A DNA stretch of 64,000 bases from Methylomonas sp. 11b (GTDB lineage Bacteria > Pseudomonadota > Gammaproteobacteria > Methylococcales > Methylomonadaceae), in the NCBI RefSeq assembly GCF_000515215.1, contig NZ_KI911557.1:3715741-3779740 (forward strand). The letters run 5' to 3'. The notes beneath the pieces were generated by a model. The model searched no databases. It was not told the DNA's origin and was given only the letters and a program-made list of their open reading frames with translations. The position numbers and the translations under genes were made by a program. Positions 27,314-37,680 of the stretch are shown piece by piece (position 1 is the first letter of the stretch; every line of letters starts with the position of its first letter).

Positions 27314-28198
27314 ATGAAAAAATCGATTATCGCCTGCGCCGTGCAGCAGCCTTGCAATCGCGGCCGGGAAACCAATCTGGCTTATTCGATCCGTCAAATC
27401 GAAACAGCTGCCCAACAGAACGCCGATCTGGTGGTCTTGCCCGAACTACATCTCGATCATTATTTCTGCCAAAGTGAAGACACTGCCTGTTTTGATTTGG
27501 CGCAGCCAATTCCCGGCCCGGCTTGTGAAACGCTGGCTGAAGTGGCCAAGGCCAACCAGGTGGTGATTGTCTCGACCATTTTCGAGAAACGCGCGCCGGG
27601 TTTGTATCACAACACTGCCGTGGTGTTTGATAGGGACGGCAGCATCGCCGGTACGTTCCGGAAAATGCATATCCCTGACGATCCTGGGTTTTACGAGAAG
27701 TTTTATTTCACGCCTGGCGACCTGGGTTTTACCCCAATCAAAACCTCGATAGGCAAGCTGGGGGTGTTGATCTGCTGGGACCAATGGTATCCGGAAGCGG
27801 CGCGCTTGATGGCGCTGGCTGGCGCGGATGTTTTGATTTATCCGACCGCAATCGGCTGGAATCCCGAAGATGACGCCGCTGAAAAGCAGCGCCAGTGCGA
27901 TGCCTGGATTACGGTACAACGCGCGCATGCGGTGGCGAACGGCATTCCAGTTATTTCGTGTAACCGCATCGGTTTTGAAGCTGCGCCGGATCAGGCGCCG
28001 GGCATTCAGTTTTGGGGAAATAGCTTTATCGCCGGCCCGCAAGGCGAGATTCTAAGCAGCGCTGACGATAGTCAGGATGTGTTGTTATTTGCCGAACTTG
28101 ATGCGCAGCGCAGCGAAGATGTCAGACGCATTTGGCCGTTTCTGCGGGATCGCCGGATAGATGAGTATGCCGATTTGAAGAGACGGTTTATCGATTAA
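27314..28198 (+). CDS. aguB: N-carbamoylputrescine amidase
   Basis: 294 residues, a nitrilase-superfamily amidohydrolase. The Glu-Lys-Cys triad is visible as VVLPELHLD (Glu), TFRKMHIPDDP (Lys) and VLICWDQWYPEA (Cys). The LHLDHYF(C) and YEKFYFTPGDLGF stretches are those of the plant/bacterial N-carbamoylputrescine amidases. It hydrolyses N-carbamoylputrescine to putrescine, CO2 and ammonia, completing the pathway started by the neighbouring aguA. Full length. A strong terminator follows at 28225-28262. Confidence 0.95.
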   Translation: MKKSIIACAVQQPCNRGRETNLAYSIRQIETAAQQNADLVVLPELHLDHYFCQSEDTACFDLAQPIPGPACETLAEVAKANQVVIVSTIFEKRAPGLYHNTAVVFDRDGSIAGTFRKMHIPDDPGFYEKFYFTPGDLGFTPIKTSIGKLGVLICWDQWYPEAARLMALAGADVLIYPTAIGWNPEDDAAEKQRQCDAWITVQRAHAVANGIPVISCNRIGFEAAPDQAPGIQFWGNSFIAGPQGEILSSADDSQDVLLFAELDAQRSEDVRRIWPFLRDRRIDEYADLKRRFID

Positions 28199-28224
28199 AC
28201 GCTGATGAGTTCAGCGACTTGAGA

Positions 28225-28262
28225 AAGCCGGGCAACAGCAAGAACTGTTGCCCGGCTTTTTT
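28225..28262 (+). terminator. Intrinsic terminator after aguB
   Basis: A 14-bp perfect stem (AAGCCGGGCAACAG / CTGTTGCCCGGCTT) with a 6-base loop, followed by TTTT. It sits between convergent aguB and rne. The rne side has a weaker T-run, so it may act mainly for aguB, possibly also for rne. Confidence 0.9.
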
Positions 28263-28264
28263 AA

Positions 28265-30493
28265 TCAGTCTTCGCTAGCGCTACGGCTGATAGGTTCTTG
28301 AGGTGTTTCGCTGTGGCGATTGTTGCTGCGCTCGGCGAACTCTCTGTCATAAGAGCGCGGCTGGCTGGCTGCTTCGCCGCCTTCGGAATAGCTGGACGCG
28401 GGGGCTGGACGTTCGCCGTCTTGATTTCCCGCTTGGCTATTCTCGCCAGCTTCGCCACCGGCGCTTTGCTCGGGACGTCTCTCGCCGCCGTTGCGCGGGC
28501 CGCGTCTGCGGCTACGGCTGCGGCGGCTACGTTCTTGCCCGCCGTTCTCTTTTTTGGCGGTTGCAGCGGCGTCTCCACCGTTTTCCTGGTCAATAGCCAC
28601 GGTTTGTTTCGGCTCGGCCGGTAAGTTGCCGGTAGCTTCACTATTTGCCGCGCCGTTGGGTGGGCGACGGTTGTTGTTACGGCGGTTGTTGTTACGACCT
28701 GATGTTGAGCGCTCGCCTCTCTCCCCTCGGTCGCCGCGATCTCCACGGTCCCGGCGATTGTTTCTACCGGATCTGGGTTTGTCTTCGCTGCTTTTTTCAG
28801 CGGCTTCAGAGCTTTCTGAGGCTTTGCTACTCCCGATCAGACGCTGCCAGAAGCGTTGAATCAAACCGGCAGAGGTTTTTTTGCTTTGTACGGGGGCAGG
28901 GGAGTCTGGTAAAAACTCCTTGATAGCGGCTTTTTCGGCTTTGGGACCGGCCTGTTTGGCAAATTCCGGTACTGAAATATCTTCTTCCTTGATATGCAAA
29001 TGGCTGGCTTTTTCTTCGCTAACTTCGCCGGCCGATTTGATGCGTTCGATGTCGTAAGACGGCGTTTCCAGATGTTTGCTGGGCAACACGATAATGCCTA
29101 CTTGCAGTCTGGTTTCGATTTCCTGAATCGCCGCGCGTTTCTCGTTCAACAAGAACGTCGCGCAATCGATAGGCAGATGGGCGATGACGCGCTCGGTGCC
29201 TTTTTTCATCGCTTCTTCTTCGATCAAGCGCAATACAGCCAGCGTGACGGATTCGACGTTACGGATGGTGCCTTGGCCCTTGCAGCGAGGGCAAGTCAGT
29301 TGCGTCGAATCGCCCAGTGAGGGACGCAGACGCTGTCTGGACATTTCCATCAAGCCGAACCGCGAGATGCGACCGGTCTGGATGCGGGCACGGTCGATTT
29401 TCAGGGCATCGCGCAAGCGGTTTTCCACTTCGCGTTGGTTTTTGTTCGACATCATGTCGATGAAATCGATGACGAACAAGCCACCCAAGTCGCGCAAACG
29501 CAGTTGGCGGGCGATTTCGTCGGCCGCTTCCAGGTTGGTGTTCAGCGCGGTTTCTTCGATGTCGCTGCCTTTGGTGGCGCGCGCCGAGTTGATGTCGACC
29601 GAAGTCAATGCTTCGGTATGATCGATGACTATCGAGCCGCCGGAAGGCAGAGACACTTCGCGGCGATAGGCCATTTCGATTTGGGTTTCGATTTGATAGC
29701 GGCTGAACAAGGGCACGCTGTCCTGATAGAGTTTGGCCTTGTGCAGATTGTGCGGCATCACCTGTTTCAGGAAGTTATGCACCAGCTTAAAGGCGCCTTC
29801 CTGGTCGATCAGGATTTCGTCGATGTCGCCGCGCAAGTGATCACGCAGGGCGCGAATGATCACGTTGCTTTCCTGGAATATCAGGAAGGGCGCCGTTTGT
29901 TCGCTGCTGGAACGGTCGATGGCTTCCCAGAGTTGCAGCAGGTAGTTCAAATCCCACTGTAGCTCTTCGACGTTTTTGTCGGAGCCAGCGGTGCGGATGA
30001 TCAAGCCCATGCTGTCCGGAATTTCCAAAGCAGCCATGGTTTCGCGCAATTCGCTACGGTTGTCGCCTTCGATGCGGCGGGAAATCCCACCGGCTTTCGG
30101 ATTGTTCGGCATCAGCACCAAGTAGGTGCCGGCCAGACTGATGTAAGTCGTTAGCGCCGCGCCTTTGTTGCCGCGTTCTTCTTTTTCGATCTGAACGACG
30201 ATTTCCTGGCCTTCGCGAATATTGGACTTGGAGGATTTACCTTCTTCGTTATCGCCTGTTCTATATTCAGGAGCGATTTCCTTGAACGGCAGGAAACCGT
30301 GTTTTTCGGCGCCGTAATTAACGAAGGCGGCTTCTAGGCTGGGTTCTACCCGAGTGATGATACCTTTATAAATGTTAGATTTTTTTTGTTCTTTTGAAGG
30401 AACTTCGATGTCGAAATCATAGAGTTTCTGACCATCTACCAATGCCACCCGCAGCTCTTCGGGCTGCGTGGCGTTGATAAGCATTCTTTTCAT
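28265..30493 (-). CDS. rne: Ribonuclease E
   Basis: 742 residues. The N-terminal catalytic half is typical: [21 protein letters not shown], the S1 RNA-binding domain (about 35-125), the DNase I-like catalytic region with [11 protein letters not shown] and VIDFIDM (metal-binding Asp residues) and the Zn-link CPRCKGQGT (about 405-413). It cuts single-stranded AU-rich RNA, matures rRNA and tRNA and scaffolds the degradosome. The C-terminal third (about 520-742) is low complexity, rich in Arg, Gly, Asn and Glu (runs such as [13 protein letters not shown]), and shorter than in E. coli (1061 residues). It probably binds RNA and partners. The 5' region is a long gap shared with divergent rluC. Confidence 0.95.
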   Translation of the reverse strand: MKRMLINATQPEELRVALVDGQKLYDFDIEVPSKEQKKSNIYKGIITRVEPSLEAAFVNYGAEKHGFLPFKEIAPEYRTGDNEEGKSSKSNIREGQEIVVQIEKEERGNKGAALTTYISLAGTYLVLMPNNPKAGGISRRIEGDNRSELRETMAALEIPDSMGLIIRTAGSDKNVEELQWDLNYLLQLWEAIDRSSSEQTAPFLIFQESNVIIRALRDHLRGDIDEILIDQEGAFKLVHNFLKQVMPHNLHKAKLYQDSVPLFSRYQIETQIEMAYRREVSLPSGGSIVIDHTEALTSVDINSARATKGSDIEETALNTNLEAADEIARQLRLRDLGGLFVIDFIDMMSNKNQREVENRLRDALKIDRARIQTGRISRFGLMEMSRQRLRPSLGDSTQLTCPRCKGQGTIRNVESVTLAVLRLIEEEAMKKGTERVIAHLPIDCATFLLNEKRAAIQEIETRLQVGIIVLPSKHLETPSYDIERIKSAGEVSEEKASHLHIKEEDISVPEFAKQAGPKAEKAAIKEFLPDSPAPVQSKKTSAGLIQRFWQRLIGSSKASESSEAAEKSSEDKPRSGRNNRRDRGDRGDRGERGERSTSGRNNNRRNNNRRPPNGAANSEATGNLPAEPKQTVAIDQENGGDAAATAKKENGGQERSRRSRSRRRGPRNGGERRPEQSAGGEAGENSQAGNQDGERPAPASSYSEGGEAASQPRSYDREFAERSNNRHSETPQEPISRSASED

Positions 30494-30912
30494 TAAATTA
30501 TCCTTATTGTAATTTGTATCCTACTTAGAGCTTAAACAGGTTTGGTTGTCGCGGATAAAGGCGGCGTGTTTCCCAATATGTACTTAAGTGAGCGGCCAGA
30601 CTGACGGAAAACTGCAATTAGTTGTAGTAATTGTCGCAGCGGGTTATCGGCATTGCCGAGGGTGGCGCTTGAAAAGTGGGAGGTCTGTTATACCGAACTC
30701 TATTCTAAGGATGCAGCTCGCTCATCATGGGTTGAGCGATAAAACCCGAAAAAATTCTTTTAGGTCAGCGCGAAGACACAACGCTGAAACCCCGGTCTTT
30801 AAATTTTTATAGCTAAAGTCTATCCAAAGATAAACTAGCCTAATATAGCAATGTTTATTGACAGCAGCAATTTTAAACATGGCTGGCGGATATGTTGTTA
30901 TTATTTGCTGCA
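30494..30912. promoter_or_regulatory. Long divergent leader between rne and rluC
   Basis: About 420 bases separate the rne start (minus) and the chosen rluC start (plus). No gene is supported inside it. In E. coli the long rne 5' UTR feeds back on RNase E levels, and a leader of similar position and size fits that scheme here; the specific hairpins were not worked out. TTGACA-like and AT-rich stretches near 30855-30900 may hold the rluC promoter. Confidence 0.4.
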
Positions 30913-31871
30913 TGAATACCGCAGAAAATCAGACCAATCCGCAAGTACAATGGCTAGAGATTACCGAGGCAAACAGCGAACAAAGGCTCGATAATTTTCT
31001 GATCACTTATCTCAAAGGCGTCCCCAAAACCCGTATCTATCGCATGGTTAGAAAGGGCGAAGTTCGGGTCAATAAAGGCCGTATCGACGTCAGTTACAAG
31101 TTGCAGTTGGGCGATATTGTGCGAATTCCCCCGGTCAGAGTCGCGGAAAAAAAAGACGAAATCATCGTTCAGCCCACCTTGAAGTTCAGCCTGGAAAACC
31201 ACATTCTCTACGAAGACGACGGCTTTATCGTGTTGAACAAGCCAGCGGGTTTTGCGGTGCATGGCGGTAGCGGCGTCAGTTCCGGCGTGATCGAGGGGCT
31301 AAGACAGGTTCGGCCGCAACAGAAATTTTTGGAGCTGGTGCATAGGCTGGACAAGGAAACCTCCGGTTGTCTGTTGATTGCCAAGAAGCGCTCGGTATTG
31401 AAGCTATTGCATGAACTTTTTCGCGGCGATGGTATTCAGAAGACGTATCTTGCCTTGCTGGTTGGGCAGTTCCAACGCAAGAAGCAGTTAGTCGAGGTGC
31501 CCTTGTTGAAAAACGTCGCCCAAGGTGGCGAACGGATGGTGGTGGTCAGCCAAGCCGGCAAATCCGCGGAAACCTTGTTCACCCGCTTGAAGCAGTTTCA
31601 GGATGTGACCTTGGTGCATGCTGCACCCAAGACTGGCCGCACCCATCAGATTAGGGTGCATGCTGCTTGGTTGGGGCATCCGATTGTGGCCGACGACCGC
31701 TACGGCGATGACAGTACGAATAAAACCTTTAAAAAGCGCGGCTACAAACGTTTGTTTTTGCATGCCGAGCAATTGCAGTTCGCCCACCCTGTAAGCGGTG
31801 CCGTGCTGCACTTCACGGCGCCTTTACCCGAGGATTTACAAGACTTGCTGAATCATGAAAAACCGCTTTGA
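30913..31871 (+). CDS. rluC: 23S rRNA pseudouridine synthase RluC
   Basis: 319 residues from ATG 30913. The S4-like domain is at the N-terminus (QRLDNFLITYLKGVPKTRIYR, about 22-42, and KGEVRVNKGRI) and the RluA-family catalytic core has the Asp motif HRLDKETSGCLLIAK. In E. coli RluC modifies U955, U2504 and U2580 of 23S rRNA. I prefer ATG 30913 over TTG 30858, because the family begins a few residues before the S4 domain and the extra N-terminus would have no counterpart. Its end overlaps the HAD phosphatase gene by 17 bases. Confidence 0.9.
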
Positions 31872-32502
31872 TTTAATTATTTTCGATTGGGACGGTACTT
31901 TGATGGATTCGGTGGACTGGATCGTGCATTGCATCCAGCAAGCGGCGATGAATTGCGAATGTGCGGTGCCAGACGTGCAAGCTGTCAGGGACATTGTCGG
32001 CTTGAGCATCGAAAATGCGATGAAGCAATTGTTTCCGGATGAAGAGTCCGATATCCGTCAAAAGATCGCTGCCGATTACGCGAAAACCTTTTTTACCAAG
32101 AAAATTGGCCCTGACGACTTGTTTCCCGGTGTGCATGAGATGTTGAAGCAGTTTCGTGACCAAGGGTATCACTTGGCTGTGGCGACCGGCAAGAAAAGCA
32201 CGGGTTTGCATGCGGCAATGAATGCGACAGGTGCGGCAGGTTTGTTTTCTACCACGCGCTGCGCGGACCAAACGGCTTCCAAGCCCAATCCGCTAATGCT
32301 GGATGAAATCATGGCCGAACTGGGCGTAGATAAACAGCGGACCTTGATGGTCGGCGATTCGGTGCACGATTTGCAAATGGCTTTAAATGCGCAAGTCGCG
32401 TCAGTCGGCGTCACTTGCGGGGCGCATTCCGCGGCAACCTTGCAAAAGTACAATCCCTTGTTGTGTGTGAACTACCCCACCGACTTAATCGGAATCATAT
32501 AG
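31855..32502 (+). CDS. HAD-superfamily phosphatase, phosphoglycolate phosphatase-like
   Basis: 215 residues. HAD motif I is IIFDWDGTLMDS (nucleophile Asp about residue 9 and acid Asp), motif II is the VATGKKSTG region, motif III the Lys in SKPNPLMLDEI, motif IV MVGDSVHDLQMA. A helical cap lies between motif I and II, as in Gph-type enzymes. Substrate cannot be read from sequence. The start lies inside the end of rluC (17-base overlap), and the S49 peptidase gene begins 7 bases after the stop. This rluC-HAD-sppA order is conserved in gammaproteobacteria. Confidence 0.9.
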   Translation: MKNRFDLIIFDWDGTLMDSVDWIVHCIQQAAMNCECAVPDVQAVRDIVGLSIENAMKQLFPDEESDIRQKIAADYAKTFFTKKIGPDDLFPGVHEMLKQFRDQGYHLAVATGKKSTGLHAAMNATGAAGLFSTTRCADQTASKPNPLMLDEIMAELGVDKQRTLMVGDSVHDLQMALNAQVASVGVTCGAHSAATLQKYNPLLCVNYPTDLIGII

Positions 32503-32509
32503 GAGACAA

Positions 32510-33493
32510 ATGGTGGAGAATAATTACGATCTTCCCGAAGATAATGCTGAAAACAGCCCCGGTTGGGAAAAGTCGGTGCTGGAAAAATTGGCGTTCGCGG
32601 CGATCGATGAGCAAAAAGCCGCGCGGCGCTGGGGAATATTCTTTAAGCTGCTGACCTTTGCTTATTTGACTGTCGCGTTGGGTATAGCGGTGTATCCAAA
32701 ATTTAAGGAGGGCATCGATTCCGGTACGGGCGAGCATGTGGCTATCGTCGATGTGTTGGGGCAGATTGTAGAAGGTGAGGCCGCCGGCGCCGATACGGTG
32801 ATTGAGGGCTTGCGCGATGCAGCCAAGGATAAAAATACCAAGGGTATCATCCTCAATATCAATTCGCCCGGCGGCAGTCCGGTACAATCGGCATACATTT
32901 ACGATGAAATCAGGCGCTTGAAAGTCGAACATCCGCAATTGCCGATTTATTCGGTAGTGGGCGATATGTGCGCATCCGGCGGTTATTATGTTGCTTCGGC
33001 TACCGACAAGATATTCGTGAATCAGGCCAGTATCATCGGCTCTATCGGCGTAATCATGAATGGCTTCGGTTTTACCGATGTGTTGGACAAACTGGGCGTG
33101 GAGCGGCGCTTGTTGACCGCCGGCGCGCACAAAGCCATGCTCGATCCGTTCTCGCCGGTCAATCAGCAAGAAAGCAAGCATATGCAGTCATTGCTGGATC
33201 AAGTACACCAACAATTCATCGGTGCGGTGCGGGAAGGACGCGGCAAACGTTTGAAGGAAGTCGAAGCGCCGGAGATGTTCTCCGGGCTGATTTGGACCGG
33301 TACGGAAGGCGTCAGGCTGGGGTTGGCGGACGATTTCGGCAGCGTTGATAGTGTCGCGCGCGACCAGTTCGGCACCGAGGAAAAAGTAAACTTTACCCCG
33401 CAGGAGCGCTTGATCGACCGCTTGGCCGGCAAGTTCGGCGCCTCGTTCGGTCATGCCATTGCCAGCAGTTTGCCTATTCCGGCAATACAGTAG
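32510..33493 (+). CDS. sppA: S49 family signal peptide peptidase (SppA-like)
   Basis: 327 residues, the single-domain form. One membrane segment lies near residues 50-66 (FFKLLTFAYLTVALGIAVY). The S49 core has the nucleophile Ser in MCASGGYYVAS (about residue 160) and a likely general-base Lys in AHKAMLDPF (about residue 206), with SIIGSIGVIMNGFG between. The protein cleaves remnant signal peptides or other membrane peptides with its active site facing out. The start overlaps nothing; AGGAGAC lies 8 bases before ATG 32510. Confidence 0.9.
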   Translation: MVENNYDLPEDNAENSPGWEKSVLEKLAFAAIDEQKAARRWGIFFKLLTFAYLTVALGIAVYPKFKEGIDSGTGEHVAIVDVLGQIVEGEAAGADTVIEGLRDAAKDKNTKGIILNINSPGGSPVQSAYIYDEIRRLKVEHPQLPIYSVVGDMCASGGYYVASATDKIFVNQASIIGSIGVIMNGFGFTDVLDKLGVERRLLTAGAHKAMLDPFSPVNQQESKHMQSLLDQVHQQFIGAVREGRGKRLKEVEAPEMFSGLIWTGTEGVRLGLADDFGSVDSVARDQFGTEEKVNFTPQERLIDRLAGKFGASFGHAIASSLPIPAIQ

Positions 33494-33600
33494 CCGAGGG
33501 GCGTTGTCGGAGTTATTTACTTAATTTTGGCAAGACAGTTGCTTATCTGTTGGCTTTTATGGATAATGCGCAACTCTTCAGCGTCTTGCTGATGTTTTAT

Positions 33601-33710
33601 GGTTACTGTGTCGGTCCTCTCGCAACGATACGCTGTAAACCCCGCCAGGTCCGGAAGGAAGCAACGGTAGCAGCGGACTCGTGTGCCGGGATGTGGCTGG
33701 CGCAGTAGCC
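33601..33710 (+). ncRNA. ffs: 4.5S SRP RNA
   Basis: The core CAGGTCCGGAAGGAAGCAACGG and the following CGTGTGCCGGGATGTGGCTGG are the conserved SRP-RNA apical loop sequences that bind Ffh. The flanks pair: 5' GGTTACTGTGTCGG with 3' ...GCGCAGTAGCC (allowing G-U), giving an RNA of about 110 nt, as in E. coli. It lies directly upstream of dnaX, a common position. Exact ends are within a few bases. Confidence 0.93.
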
Positions 33711-33738
33711 GCCCAACTCTTGCCTTTCCGCGTTGCTA

Positions 33739-35337
33739 ATGGCTTATCAGGTTCTTGCCAGAAAATGGCGTCCCAGCAACTTCACCCAGCTTGTCGGTCA
33801 GGAGCATGTCAGCCAATCGCTAATGCACGCCTTGCAACATGATAGATTGCATCATGCCTATCTGTTCACCGGCACGCGCGGCGTTGGCAAAACCACGGTG
33901 GCGCGGATTCTCGCCAAAGCCATCAACTGCGAAAATCTGAAAGATTTTAATCCCTGCGGCGAATGCCAGGTGTGCCGGGATTTCGAACAGGGCCGGTTTA
34001 TGGACTTGATCGAAGTCGATGCCGCCTCCCGCACCAAAGTCGAAGATACCCGCGATCTGCTCGACAACGCTCAGTACGCCCCCAATCAAGGTCGCTACAA
34101 AGTCTATTTGATCGACGAAGTGCACATGCTGTCCGGGCATAGCTTTAACGCCCTGTTAAAGACCCTGGAAGAGCCGCCGCCGCACGTCAAGTTTCTGCTG
34201 GCTACTACCGATCCGCATAAAATTCCGGTCACGGTATTGTCGCGCTGCTTGCAATTCAATTTGAAGCGGCTGTTGCCGGAGCAAATCGATGCGCAGATGC
34301 AGTTTATTTTGGGCCAGGAGCAAATCGCTTTCGAGCCTGCTGCGCTAAAAATGTTGGGCCGAGCCGCCGACGGCAGCTTGCGAGATGGCTTGAGTCTGCT
34401 GGATCAGGCTATCGTTTACGGTAGCGGCAGCGTCGCCACGGAAGCGGTGATCGGCATGCTCGGTACCGTCGCGCAGCAACCCATCGACGATATTTTGCAA
34501 GCGCTGGCTGCTGGTGATGCGCGGAGGTTACTGGCAAAAATTGCCGATGTGGCGGAATTGACGCCCGATTTTGCAGATATTTTGCAACAGATGCTGCGAG
34601 TGTTGCATCGGGTAGCGCTGTTACAGCAAATGCCGGATTTCGTCGATCAGGAATTCGATAAACAGTTACTGGATACGCTGGCCCAGAGCTTATTGCCGGA
34701 AGATGTGCAACTGTATTATCAGATTTGTTTGATCGGCCAACGCGATCTGCCGCTGGCGCCCGATCCGCGCAGCGGGTTTGAAATGGTGATGTTGCGGATG
34801 CTGACTTTTCGGCCGCAAGCCGCAGAAGCGCAAGCGCTTGAGCCCATCAAACCGGTTGTCGTTAAACCGAATGCTAGTGTATCGGCGCCGGCTGCGGCGG
34901 TGGCGACCGAGGCCAGGCATATCGACGAGCCGCGTCCTACATCGGTCTCGCAAACTACCAATCCGGGCAATTGGACCGAGATTATCGCTGCGTTGAATAT
35001 CAGCGGCCGTACCCGCGAACTTGCGAATAATTGCGTGTTGGACGGTATAGACGACAGCAGTTGTCGCTTGCTGCTCGATCCGAGCTTCCAGCAGATCGGT
35101 ACTAAAGCCGAGGACAATCTAAGGGTAGCGTTGCAAAATTATTACGGTAAACCCTTAAAACTGGTCATAAGCAAGCAAGCAGAGCAGCAAATGACGCCTG
35201 CGCTGGAAATTCAAAAAGCCCGCGAAGATCGGCAGCAAGCGGCGGTGGATAGCATTAACACCGATGAAAATGTACAGGCTTTGAAAGACACCTTTGGCGC
35301 CAGAATCATGCCTGGTAGTATCGAACCGCTGAATTAA
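33739..35337 (+). CDS. dnaX: DNA polymerase III subunit gamma/tau
   Basis: 532 residues from ATG 33739. Clamp-loader AAA+ features: Walker [11 protein letters not shown], the zinc module [10 protein letters not shown] (preceded by an earlier Cys), Walker [10 protein letters not shown], and SRC sensor (TVLSRCLQF). The C-terminal third (tau-specific) binds DnaB and the polymerase core. It is shorter than E. coli tau (643). I found no clear slippery heptamer plus stem for gamma by frameshifting, so only tau is claimed. The upstream TTG at 33733 is less likely than the ATG, because the family begins [12 protein letters not shown]. It follows ffs and precedes ybaB by 14 bases. Confidence 0.95.
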   Translation: MAYQVLARKWRPSNFTQLVGQEHVSQSLMHALQHDRLHHAYLFTGTRGVGKTTVARILAKAINCENLKDFNPCGECQVCRDFEQGRFMDLIEVDAASRTKVEDTRDLLDNAQYAPNQGRYKVYLIDEVHMLSGHSFNALLKTLEEPPPHVKFLLATTDPHKIPVTVLSRCLQFNLKRLLPEQIDAQMQFILGQEQIAFEPAALKMLGRAADGSLRDGLSLLDQAIVYGSGSVATEAVIGMLGTVAQQPIDDILQALAAGDARRLLAKIADVAELTPDFADILQQMLRVLHRVALLQQMPDFVDQEFDKQLLDTLAQSLLPEDVQLYYQICLIGQRDLPLAPDPRSGFEMVMLRMLTFRPQAAEAQALEPIKPVVVKPNASVSAPAAAVATEARHIDEPRPTSVSQTTNPGNWTEIIAALNISGRTRELANNCVLDGIDDSSCRLLLDPSFQQIGTKAEDNLRVALQNYYGKPLKLVISKQAEQQMTPALEIQKAREDRQQAAVDSINTDENVQALKDTFGARIMPGSIEPLN

Positions 35338-35351
35338 ATATTGGAGAGACG

Positions 35352-35678
35352 ATGATGAAAAATGCGCTAGCGGGCATCATGCAACAAGCCCAAAAAATGC
35401 AGGACAACTTAAAAAAAGCCCAGGAAGAACTGGGGGCGATGGAAGTACACGGCGAATCCGGCGGCGGCTTGGTGACGATTGTGATGACCGGCAAACGCGA
35501 GGTGCGTAAGGTCAGTATCGATCCATCCCTGGTCGGCGACGACAAGGATATGCTGGAAGACTTGGTGGCGGCGGCGATCAACGACGCCGTGCATAAAGTC
35601 GGCAAAATGAAAAAAGAAAAAATGGCCGACGTCACAGCCGGCATCCCGATTCCGCCCGGTTTCCAAATGCCGTTCTAA
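35352..35678 (+). CDS. ybaB: YbaB/EbfC nucleoid-associated protein
   Basis: 108 residues: [20 protein letters not shown] opening helix, conserved [12 protein letters not shown] strand pair and the C-terminal [12 protein letters not shown]. YbaB is a small DNA-binding dimer. ATG 35352 (MMK..) has a GGAGAG site upstream. The order dnaX-ybaB-recR is one of the most conserved bacterial blocks; recR starts 2 bases after its stop. Confidence 0.95.
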   Translation: MMKNALAGIMQQAQKMQDNLKKAQEELGAMEVHGESGGGLVTIVMTGKREVRKVSIDPSLVGDDKDMLEDLVAAAINDAVHKVGKMKKEKMADVTAGIPIPPGFQMPF

Positions 35679-35680
35679 AC

Positions 35681-36277
35681 ATGCAAAACCAGGGTTTGCT
35701 GAAAGAGTTGATCCAAAGCCTGTGCTGCCTGCCCGGCGTCGGGCCGAAATCGGCGCAACGCATGGCTTTTCATCTGTTGCAGCGCAACCGCGACGGCGGC
35801 ATGCAGCTAAGCAAAATGCTTGCGAAAGCCATCGCCGAAGTCGGCCACTGCCGCGAGTGTCGGACCTTGACCGAAGCGGAATTGTGCGAGGTCTGCGCCA
35901 ACCCGTTACGCGATTCGGAAACCTTGTGTGTAGTCGAAAGTCCGGCCGATGTATGGGTGATCGATCAAGCTACCACCTTCAAAGGCAAATACTTTGTGCT
36001 GCATGGCCGCTTGTCGCCGTTGGATGGCATCGGTCCCGATCAGCTTGGTGTTGAGTTACTCGAGCAGCGCATGGCATCCGGGCAAATCAAGGAAATCATT
36101 CTGGCCACTAATTCCACCGTGGAAGGCCAGGCCACCGCGCATTTCATCGGCGAAGTCGCGGCCAAATTCAATATCCGCGCTACGCGCATCGCGCACGGTG
36201 TACCGATGGGCGGTGAGCTGGAATTTATCGACAGCGGTACCTTGGCACATGCCTTCAACGGCCGCCGGGAATTTTAG
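35681..36277 (+). CDS. recR: Recombination protein RecR
   Basis: 198 residues. N-terminal helix-hairpin-helix ([17 protein letters not shown]), zinc finger Cys residues in [17 protein letters not shown], then the Toprim domain ([14 protein letters not shown]) and the C-terminal Walker B-like [16 protein letters not shown]. RecR works with RecO and RecF to load RecA at gaps. Full length, with the dnaX-ybaB context. Confidence 0.96.
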   Translation: MQNQGLLKELIQSLCCLPGVGPKSAQRMAFHLLQRNRDGGMQLSKMLAKAIAEVGHCRECRTLTEAELCEVCANPLRDSETLCVVESPADVWVIDQATTFKGKYFVLHGRLSPLDGIGPDQLGVELLEQRMASGQIKEIILATNSTVEGQATAHFIGEVAAKFNIRATRIAHGVPMGGELEFIDSGTLAHAFNGRREF

Positions 36278-36285
36278 GAGGAAAC

Positions 36286-36624
36286 ATGAGCGATTGTTTG
36301 TTTTGCAAGATGGCCAGCGGCGAAATCAAGCCGGATGTGGTTTACGAAGATGAGCAACTATTGGCGTTCCGAGATATTCATCCGCAGGCGCCCTTGCATG
36401 TGCTGGTCATTCCGAAGCGACATGTCGCCAATTTAAACGATCTCGATGATGCCTTGCTAGGCGGGCGAATGCTGCAAACCGCCGCTAAAATTGCGGGGCA
36501 GTTTGGCTATGCGGAAAGCGGTTACCGGACAATATTCAACTGCAACGGCGATGGCGGACAGACCGTGCATCACTTACATCTGCATCTGCTGGCGGGCAGA
36601 CAGATGCATTGGCCTCCGGGTTAA
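36286..36624 (+). CDS. HIT-family nucleotide hydrolase (HinT-like)
   Basis: 112 residues. The HIT triad motif is HHLHLHLLAGRQMHWPPG, with the C-terminal WPPG typical of the HINT branch (purine nucleoside phosphoramidase). The N-terminal CLFCKMASGEIKPDVVYEDE is also canonical. Starts 8 bases after recR with an AGGAGG site, so it probably belongs to the same operon. A bidirectional terminator follows. Confidence 0.93.
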   Translation: MSDCLFCKMASGEIKPDVVYEDEQLLAFRDIHPQAPLHVLVIPKRHVANLNDLDDALLGGRMLQTAAKIAGQFGYAESGYRTIFNCNGDGGQTVHHLHLHLLAGRQMHWPPG

Positions 36625-36631
36625 ATCAAAT

Positions 36632-36661
36632 AAAAAAAGCCGCGAAATTCGCGGCTTTTTT
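36632..36661. terminator. Bidirectional terminator between hinT and the WalW-like gene
   Basis: AAAAAAGCCGCGAA / TTCGCGGCTTTTTT forms a perfect hairpin with T-runs on both strands, fitting the convergent gene ends around it. Confidence 0.92.
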
Positions 36662-36687
36662 ATGCATTTTGGTAACCGCCGGGCGGA

Positions 36688-37680
36688 TCAATGCTGTTCC
36701 AGCCAGTCCTTTATCTCTAGCGGGGTCATGGAGGTTCCGCCCAGTTCGCGCATAAAAAAGTCGAAGTAGCGACGGCATTTTTCCAAAAACCGTTCAAGAT
36801 CCGCGTCGCTGTTCACGTAAGGCGTACCGCCAGGCATCACCGAGGGTGAGTGAAAGCTGAACACAAAGATTCGCACGCCATCGTCCAGCAAGGAATTGGT
36901 TAAGCGGCGCATTTCCGGTTCACTGTAATCCTCCGGCGATAGCCTAATCCGTTCCAATAGCCGGAGCCTTGCGACAGCGCCCGATATTTTGGACTTGCGC
37001 AGCCAAGGATGCATCAATCGGCGGTAAAGGGGCGTGCCGCCTGCTCGTAAGCTTCCTACATAACCGCCGGAGCCCGGTAAGCTGAGCAGGCGGCGCTGGC
37101 TGCCAAACCAAAACGGGTCACTGGTGTAGCTAGAGTAGTCCGGACCGCCGTCAGCGCTGTAATCGATTGAAGCGGCAACGCTGATATCGACTTCATAGCC
37201 CAGATCCTCGAGAATCTCACCGGTATTGGGGCCGAAGCCGTAACGGCCGGCAAGATAAGTTAAGGGCGAGGTGCCGAACGAGGTCTTGATTTGCTCAGTG
37301 AGTAGCCGGAGTTTTTCATGCTCCAACGCGCGCGGTAAATTGCCGGGATAGGAATTGCGCGCATTCAGTTCTTCATCGTACGGTGGCGACACCCAGGGAT
37401 GCAAATGCGCACCGATCAGTGCTCGGCCCGAATCGGCGTAGGCTTTAAGCGGACCGAAGGCTGCTTCTTGCGAGGCAATCGGATAGTCGACCACATAGTT
37501 CGGCACAATACCAAAACTATCGAAAACATTCTGCGCACGGTCGATGTGACGCATATGCTTGACGCCTGTGGCGTGTCTGTCGTGCGGCTTGTTCCAGTCG
37601 AACTCCTCTTCGGTATGGATGACTACCGTGAGGATGGGGCGAGTTTCGCTGTCTACGCGAATCAGTTTTCGCTCACTCAC
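36688..37680 (-). CDS. WalW-like polysaccharide deacetylase family protein
   Basis: 330 residues. The NodB-fold signature is present: TVVIHTEEEFDWNKPHD (about residues 14-31; acidic metal/catalytic pair), the His motif GAHLHPWVSPPYD, and the RYGFGPNTGEIL motif of the WalW group. WalW-type proteins occur in glycan (lipopolysaccharide/capsule) gene sets; the substrate is not known. It ends the minus-strand operon and its start overlaps the GNAT-like gene stop by 4 bases (ATGA type), a sign of coupling. Missing of classic NodB His residues beyond the first cannot be judged without alignment. Confidence 0.8.
   Translation of the reverse strand: MSERKLIRVDSETRPILTVVIHTEEEFDWNKPHDRHATGVKHMRHIDRAQNVFDSFGIVPNYVVDYPIASQEAAFGPLKAYADSGRALIGAHLHPWVSPPYDEELNARNSYPGNLPRALEHEKLRLLTEQIKTSFGTSPLTYLAGRYGFGPNTGEILEDLGYEVDISVAASIDYSADGGPDYSSYTSDPFWFGSQRRLLSLPGSGGYVGSLRAGGTPLYRRLMHPWLRKSKISGAVARLRLLERIRLSPEDYSEPEMRRLTNSLLDDGVRIFVFSFHSPSVMPGGTPYVNSDADLERFLEKCRRYFDFFMRELGGTSMTPLEIKDWLEQH

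Noticed and set aside
30588..30812. 74-residue ORF in the rne leader
   Set aside because: Lies in the divergent regulatory region without ribosome-binding site; more likely untranslated leader.
33739..35337. Programmed frameshift for gamma in dnaX
   Set aside because: I found no convincing A-rich slippery heptamer followed by a stem at the domain III/IV boundary.
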